Positions 14,775 to 18,529 of a stretch of 18,529 nt of DNA are shown piece after piece. The notes under the pieces were generated by a model. It was given only the letters and a program-made list of their open reading frames with translations, did no database searches and was not told the DNA's origin. Position 1 is the first letter of the stretch. Each line of letters starts with the position of its first letter. A program made the position numbers and the translations under genes. The DNA is from Bacteroidota bacterium (GTDB lineage: Bacteria; Bacteroidota; Bacteroidia; Bacteroidales; VadinHA17): positions 1 through 18,529 of the forward strand of contig JAUWMO010000021.1 of NCBI GenBank assembly GCA_030613125.1. Direction: 5' to 3'.

Positions 14775-15542
14775 TTGAAAGTTACATTTTTAGGCACAGG
14801 CACATCACAGGGCATACCAATTATTAGTTGTTCATGTGATGTATGCCTCTCACCTGATCGCAGAGATAAAAGATTACGAACTTCAGTATTGGTTGAAACC
14901 AAAGGAGTTTCAATGGTTATTGCCTCCGGGCCTGATTTCAGGCATCAGATGTTACGGGAAAATGTAAAATCACTGGATGCCATTCTTTTTACTCATGAAC
15001 ACAGGGATCATATTGCAGGACTGGATGATGTCCGCGCTTTTAATTTTATCCATAAGAAACCAATGGATATTTTTGCTGAAACCAGGGTTCTTGAAGCAAT
15101 AAAAACTCTTTTTTTGTATGCATTTGCTGAAAACAGTTATCCGGGAGTTCCTAAACTCAACTCTTTTGCAATTGGAATAGAACAGTTTGAGGTAAATGGT
15201 GTTACTGTTTTGCCTATCAGGATAATGCATAATAGGTTACCTATACTTGGATTTAGAATCGGGGGTTTAACATATATAACTGATGCCAGTTTCATTTCAA
15301 AAGAAGAGAAGCAGAAGGCAATAAACACAAAAGTGCTGATTATAAACGCTTTAAGAAAGGAAAAACATTCAACACATTTTAATCTTGAAGAGGCTCTTGG
15401 GCTTATCAGGGAGATTGCACCAGAGAGAGCCTTTATTACGCATATTAGCCATCAGATGGGACGTTATAAGGATATTCAGAAAGAACTTCCCGATGGTGTT
15501 TTTCTGGCATACGATTGCCTATCAATTGAGGTTGATGATTAA
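14775..15542 (+). CDS. Metallo-beta-lactamase-fold hydrolase, PhnP-like
   Basis: The 255-residue product begins FLGTGTSQGIPIISCSCDVC: a PhnP-type start whose Cys18, Cys20 and Cys23 would form the extra structural metal site. The catalytic motif is THEHRDHIAG (HxHxDH), with further ligands at MHNR, YITDAS and ITHISH, so a dinuclear metal centre appears complete. PhnP-like enzymes are phosphodiesterases for cyclic or small phosphodiesters; the substrate here is unknown. The usual D-x-GPDFR is ASGPDFR here, a change in a strand near the site. The start codon is TTG at 14775-14777: it gives the canonical MKVTFLGTGTS and no in-frame ATG lies just upstream. Thiolase follows after 55 nt. Confidence 0.85.
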   Translation: MKVTFLGTGTSQGIPIISCSCDVCLSPDRRDKRLRTSVLVETKGVSMVIASGPDFRHQMLRENVKSLDAILFTHEHRDHIAGLDDVRAFNFIHKKPMDIFAETRVLEAIKTLFLYAFAENSYPGVPKLNSFAIGIEQFEVNGVTVLPIRIMHNRLPILGFRIGGLTYITDASFISKEEKQKAINTKVLIINALRKEKHSTHFNLEEALGLIREIAPERAFITHISHQMGRYKDIQKELPDGVFLAYDCLSIEVDD

Positions 15543-15597
15543 TATTTTTTAAACCGGTATTTAATATTTCAGATTGTTTAATTAAAAATATATACCA

Positions 15598-16782
15598 ATG
15601 AATAAAAAAGAAGTTTATATTATTTCAGCCGTAAGAACACCTATTGGCAGTTTCTTAGGTGGACTATCAGACCTGAGTGCAACAATATTGGGCTCTCTGG
15701 TAATTAAGAACGCCGTGAATAAGGCCGGTATTCAGCCTTCCGAAGTGGATGAAGTATACATGGGAAATGTGCTTACAGCCAATCTTGGACAGGCACCTGC
15801 CAGGCAGTCAGCGTTGGCTGCAGGTATTCCTGATTCGGTCCCATGTACAACTGTGAATAAAGTATGTGCGTCCGGGATGAAATCTGTGATTATAGGCAGC
15901 CAAACCATTATGGCTGGTGATAATAATATTGTGGTTTGCGGAGGAATGGAAAGTATGTCGAATGTGCCTTTTTATTTAGAGAAGTATCGCACGGGTAATA
16001 AACTTGGCCATAGCAGGATAGTGGATGGTATGATAAAAGATGGTTTGTGGGATGTTTACAATGATTATCACATGGGAAATGCGGCTGAACTATGTGCTAA
16101 GGAATTAAATATCAGTCGTAAAGAACAGGACAAGTTTGCTGTGCGTTCATATAAAAGATCGGCAGAGGCAACTGAAAAAGGGCATTTTAAAAATGAAATT
16201 ATTCCTGTTGAAATTCCTCAGCGCAGAGGAGATCCTGTAATAATTGATACTGATGAGGAATTTAGCCGCACAAACTTTGACAAAATCCCGATATTAAGGC
16301 CTGTATTTCAAAAGGATGGGACCGTTACGGCAGCTAATGCCTCCACAATTAATGACGGCGCTGCTGCTGTTGTTCTAATGAGTGGAAAAATGGTGGAAGA
16401 ACTTGGTAAAAAACCTATGGCCAGATTAGTTGGATATGGTGATGCTGCTCAAGCACCTGAATGGTTCACAACATCCCCAGCTTTATCAATGAATAAAGCT
16501 CTTGATAAAGCCGGCCTGACCCTGAGTGATATTGATATGTTCGAGATCAATGAAGCTTTTGCTGTGGTGATTATTGCGGCTATAAAAGAACTAAATATTG
16601 ATATTAACAAACTGAATATAAATGGTGGCGGCGTTTCTCTTGGCCATCCTGTCGGAGCATCCGGTACCCGGATTATTGTTACTCTTGCAAATGTTCTGAA
16701 ACAAACGAAAAACCGTTATGGCATGGCTGCGTTATGTAATGGTGGGGGCGGGGCTTCAGCCGTGATTATTGAAAATTTATAA
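15598..16782 (+). CDS. Acetyl-CoA C-acetyltransferase (thiolase)
   Basis: Thiolase II-type enzymes condense or cleave acetoacetyl-CoA reversibly in ketone, butyrate or fatty-acid metabolism. The 394-residue product, of normal length, has VRTPIGSFLGGL near the N-terminus, the nucleophilic Cys90 in NKVCASGMKS, NEAFA (318-322), His350 in GHPVGASG and the second catalytic Cys380 in CNGGGGASA. All catalytic residues are present. No other beta-oxidation or butyrate gene is in view, so degradative or biosynthetic use cannot be told. The 3' end is closely followed, on the other strand, by the truncated PadR partner. Confidence 0.95.
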   Translation: MNKKEVYIISAVRTPIGSFLGGLSDLSATILGSLVIKNAVNKAGIQPSEVDEVYMGNVLTANLGQAPARQSALAAGIPDSVPCTTVNKVCASGMKSVIIGSQTIMAGDNNIVVCGGMESMSNVPFYLEKYRTGNKLGHSRIVDGMIKDGLWDVYNDYHMGNAAELCAKELNISRKEQDKFAVRSYKRSAEATEKGHFKNEIIPVEIPQRRGDPVIIDTDEEFSRTNFDKIPILRPVFQKDGTVTAANASTINDGAAAVVLMSGKMVEELGKKPMARLVGYGDAAQAPEWFTTSPALSMNKALDKAGLTLSDIDMFEINEAFAVVIIAAIKELNIDINKLNINGGGVSLGHPVGASGTRIIVTLANVLKQTKNRYGMAALCNGGGGASAVIIENL

Positions 16783-16797
16783 TATCAAAGATTTGTT

Positions 16798-16866
16798 TTA
16801 TTCAACTGATCTTTTGTACAACCTGTTTACAATAAAGTCTATTTGTTGATCTGTTAATTTGCTCAT
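16798..16866 (-). pseudogene. Truncated 22-codon partner gene coupled to PadR
   Basis: The PadR stop and a new ATG overlap as ATGA (16863-16866), the classic translational-coupling arrangement. The new frame encodes a peptide starting MSKLTDQQIDFIVNRL and stops after 22 codons at TAA 16798-16800, just short of the thiolase stop. The beginning resembles the first helix (LT..Q..FI...L) of small membrane or permease-prefix proteins that follow PadR genes in Bacteroidota, recalled from the family pattern rather than checked. The rest appears deleted. A genuine tiny protein is the alternative. Confidence 0.55.
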
Positions 16867-17207
16867 ATAAATTGAATTATAACCCTGTACGACAATATTT
16901 TTCCAATTGTAGTTATAAAATCCTGTATCTCTGCGACTTTGTTTTTTTTTGCTTTTAAACCTTCAGATGTGAGGTAGTAGTATCGTCGAATTCTCTTTCC
17001 GATATTTACCGTTTCTACGTTTATTAAGCCATCTTCCTTTAGTTTATGTAAAGCCGGATATAAGGACCCTTCTTTGATCAATATTTTGTTATCGGATAGC
17101 TCTTTTACCTTTTGAGCAATCTGATACCCATACATCTTATCATTTTCAGCTAATAATTTCAATATGATTGCTGATAATGTCCCTTTTAGCAACTCTCTTG
17201 AATACAT
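16863..17207 (-). CDS. PadR family transcriptional regulator
   Basis: The 114-residue product is a typical PadR winged-helix repressor: LLKGTLSAIILKLLAENDKMYGYQIAQKV forms the first helices, ILIKEGSLYPALHKLKEDGLI the recognition helix and start of the wing, and RRYYYLTSEGLKAKK the wing end. The short C-terminal helix puts it in the small PadR-s2 subfamily, which dimerises and usually autoregulates. Its stop overlaps the start of a truncated partner at 16866. It is divergent from the His-rich protein and TonB receptor, so it may regulate them as well (inference). A dyad of ATACAT/ATGTAT lies just upstream at 17217-17237. Confidence 0.92.
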   Translation of the reverse strand: MYSRELLKGTLSAIILKLLAENDKMYGYQIAQKVKELSDNKILIKEGSLYPALHKLKEDGLINVETVNIGKRIRRYYYLTSEGLKAKKNKVAEIQDFITTIGKILSYRVIIQFI

Positions 17208-17211
17208 AGAT

Positions 17212-17219
17212 CAAAGATA
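17212..17219 (-). promoter_or_regulatory. Alternative -7 box for PadR (leaderless)
   Basis: The minus strand reads TATCTTTG, an exact TAnnTTTG match only 4 nt from the ATG at 17207, so a transcript from it would be leaderless. It partly overlaps the putative operator at 17217-17237. Confidence 0.3.
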
Positions 17220-17237
17220 CATAGAATTATGATGTAT
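17217..17237. promoter_or_regulatory. Putative PadR operator
   Basis: ATACAT (17217-17222) and ATGTAT (17232-17237) form a dyad with a 9-nt centre. PadR repressors commonly bind ATGT/ACAT dyads. An extra ATACAT lies at 17202-17207 over the start codon. The dyad sits between two candidate -7 boxes of padR, a good place for autorepression. Confidence 0.45.
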
Positions 17238-17239
17238 TC

Positions 17240-17247
17240 CAAATTTA
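17240..17247 (-). promoter_or_regulatory. -7 box for PadR
   Basis: The minus strand reads TAAATTTG, an exact TAnnTTTG match, giving a leader of about 26 nt that would start inside the putative operator. No -33 TTG at the usual spacing was seen. Confidence 0.45.
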
Positions 17248-17324
17248 CAATCTGCAATTTGTAATTTTGCCGACTTAAAAAAAAATACTAACAAATAGCG
17301 ATTGCATATTATAACAATATTATC

Positions 17325-17332
17325 TACTTTTA
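17325..17332 (+). promoter_or_regulatory. Candidate promoter of the His-rich protein gene
   Basis: TTG at 17302-17304 region, about 20 bases, then TACTTTTA, one mismatch from TAnnTTTG. Transcription would start near 17338, almost on the TTG start codon at 17340, so the start may lie further downstream (ATG 17397) or the mRNA may be leaderless. Confidence 0.35.
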
Positions 17333-17339
17333 TCCATTC

Positions 17340-17702
17340 TTGAAAACAACTGTTAAAAATATCACAATAAAAACAGTTACCTATTTGATAATAGGGATGA
17401 TGGCTATGCTTATTGCCAACAAGGCTCTGTTCATGCATGCCCATCAACTGAATGATGGTACAATAGTTACTCACTCTCACCCATATGATAAATCAAACGA
17501 TTCAAAACCATATAAATCCCACCATCATACAAAAGCAGAATTACTTTTCTTTTCTAATTTAGAACTCCTTTTTTTATTTATATTTCTGCCTTTTGTCTTG
17601 CTTAATTTTGTTCAAAAGGCAAAATATTCATTTTACAGAATAAAAAATTATGTCCAAACCTGCATAATTCTGCATCAGGGCAGGGCGCCGCCTGTTTCAT
17701 AA
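17340..17702 (+). CDS. Small His-rich two-span membrane protein, possible metal-handling partner of TonB receptor
   Basis: The 120-residue product has one hydrophobic segment near the N-terminus (about 12-31), a His-rich loop (HAH at 33-35, THSHPY at 44-49, HHH at 61-63), a second hydrophobic segment (about 69-91) and a basic C-terminal tail ending QGRAPPVS. The clustered histidines between two membrane spans suggest metal binding in the periplasm; this is inference. I recall similar small proteins next to metal-related TonB receptors in Bacteroidota, but cannot name a family. The start is TTG at 17340 because no upstream ATG is in frame and the first span would be cut by the internal ATG at 17397; this is uncertain. 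The TonB receptor follows after 139 nt, a spacer that shows nothing else. Confidence 0.65.
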   Translation: MKTTVKNITIKTVTYLIIGMMAMLIANKALFMHAHQLNDGTIVTHSHPYDKSNDSKPYKSHHHTKAELLFFSNLELLFLFIFLPFVLLNFVQKAKYSFYRIKNYVQTCIILHQGRAPPVS

Positions 17703-17841
17703 TATCTAAACCATTAAAACAATCCTGCTTATTTCTTAATTTGATGGCAGAAGCTGATTATTCTGTCCTACGGGCCTGGCAAATAACAGGAATGCTTTAA
17801 TGCCCAAATTGTATATTATAAATTTTCTAAGAAATGATGTT

Positions 17842-18529
17842 ATGAACAGATTATATATTTTAATGACAATACTTTTATTTTCATTCACACAATTCAATTA
17901 TGCCCAGAAAACAAAAACCGATGCCAATATTGTCGGACACGTGGTTTGCTCTCACTGTGGAGAACACATTCCTTTTGCAACGGTAAGCATTAAAGGAACA
18001 ACAATAGGAACAACAACAGACGAAACAGGGCATTATCAGTTAATTAATTTACCTGAAGGCACTCTTACAATAAAAGCACAATCGTTAGGTTATAAACCCA
18101 AAGAAGAAGAAATCACAATTAAAGCCGGAGAAACCAGGGAAGTTAAATTTGAATTGGAGCCGGATGTTTTAGGGCTTGAAGAAGTTGTGATTACAGGAGA
18201 CAGGAATGAAATAAACAGAAAAGAATCTTCAATGATTGTTAATACCATAACACCAAAAATATTTGCCACAACACAATCAGTAACCTTAAGCGAAGGCTTG
18301 AATTTTTGTCCGGGTTTAAGAATGGAAAACAATTGCCAAAATTGTGGCTTCTCTCAAGTCAGGATGAATGGACTGGAAGGGGCATACTCACAAATATTGA
18401 TTAACAGCCGTCCTATTTTTAGCGGATTAGCCGGGGTTTATGGTTTGGAGTTAATTCCCTCAAATATGATTGAACGTGTAGAAATAATTCGTGGGGGTGG
18501 TTCTGCATTATACGGAAGCAATGCCATTG
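17842..18529 (+). CDS. TonB-dependent receptor, N-terminal part (carboxypeptidase-like domain and plug)
   Basis: The 229 codons in view start with a signal peptide (MNRLYILMTILLFSFTQ to about Ala21), then a carboxypeptidase-D-like regulatory domain (residues about 29-106, with TDETGHYQLINLPEG), a likely TonB box (LEEVVITGDR, 112-121) and a plug domain (about 128 on) with QILINSRPIFSGL and ERVEIIRGGGSALYGSNAI. The gene runs off the right edge; full receptors have about 650-800 residues. Unusual are Cys36-x-x-Cys39-x-His41 (CSHCGEH) in the first domain and Cys156, Cys165 and Cys168 (NCQNCGF) in the plug, which could bind a metal. With the His-rich neighbour this suggests uptake of a metal or metal chelate; the substrate is not shown. 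ATG 17842 is the in-frame start; the ATGs at 17834 and 17837 are out of frame. Confidence 0.88.
   Translation, partial: MNRLYILMTILLFSFTQFNYAQKTKTDANIVGHVVCSHCGEHIPFATVSIKGTTIGTTTDETGHYQLINLPEGTLTIKAQSLGYKPKEEEITIKAGETREVKFELEPDVLGLEEVVITGDRNEINRKESSMIVNTITPKIFATTQSVTLSEGLNFCPGLRMENNCQNCGFSQVRMNGLEGAYSQILINSRPIFSGLAGVYGLELIPSNMIERVEIIRGGGSALYGSNAI

Noticed and set aside
17211..17480. 89-codon minus-strand frame between padR and the His-rich gene
   Set aside because: It is antisense to the His-rich protein and covers the divergent promoter region; no family resemblance.
18090..18332. 80-codon minus-strand frame inside the TonB receptor gene
   Set aside because: It is a shadow of the receptor coding frame, which has clear plug-domain motifs.

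Overview
The window is AT-rich chromosomal DNA from a member of the Bacteroidota, probably Bacteroidales or Marinilabiliales-like. The reasons are: recurrent TAnnTTTG -7 promoter boxes (the Bacteroidota vegetative consensus) in front of several genes; the gene cluster ribH / TPR protein / recF / DUF721, an arrangement I recall as common in this phylum; GldI-like FKBP lipoproteins next to an NrnA-type DHH phosphodiesterase; and the start of a TonB-dependent receptor with an N-terminal carboxypeptidase-like domain. No rRNA, tRNA, CRISPR array or complete insertion sequence was seen.

Layout. 1-1754 (-): a TPR plus FG-GAP/VCBS secreted protein (CRTAC-like), cut by the window edge. 1972-2628 (-): a Tat-exported C_GCAxxG_C_C lipoprotein. 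2629-3142: a repeat- and palindrome-rich spacer. 3143-3319 (+): the C-terminal stump of a sugar phosphate isomerase/epimerase, abutting a small GRAM/PH-like protein (3320-3628, -). 3913-4404 (+): a ProXp-ala/PrdX-type prolyl-tRNA editing protein. 4431-5662 (-): ribH and a membrane-anchored TPR protein, divergent from recF and a DUF721/DciA-like gene (5988-7407, +), which converge within 1 nt on ndk (7409-7828, -). 8159-10317 (+): nrnA and two FKBP-type lipoproteins, followed by a 21-codon FKBP-like stump. 10458-13661 (-): a very large exported Asp-box beta-propeller (VPS10/sortilin-like) protein, interrupted by one in-frame TAA. 13736-14443 (-): an RsmI-like methyltransferase. 14465-14687: a 223-bp MITE-like element with terminal inverted repeats. 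14775-16782 (+): a PhnP-like metallo-beta-lactamase-fold hydrolase and a thiolase. 16798-17207 (-): a PadR regulator translationally coupled to a truncated partner. 17340-18529 (+): a His-rich two-span membrane protein and the start of a TonB-dependent receptor with extra Cys pairs, a probable metal or metal-complex uptake locus.

Most of the genes are housekeeping. The unusual content is in the spacers and broken genes: degenerate tandem arrays with a seven-base period recur in several unrelated spacers, often beside strong palindromes. One palindrome (2730-2777) folds on paper into a three-way junction with no unpaired junction base. Three short gene stumps (isomerase, FKBP, PadR partner) and one nonsense-interrupted giant gene suggest ongoing gene decay or local rearrangement. 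The least-characterised candidate system is the PadR / His-rich membrane protein / Cys-rich TonB receptor locus at the right edge.
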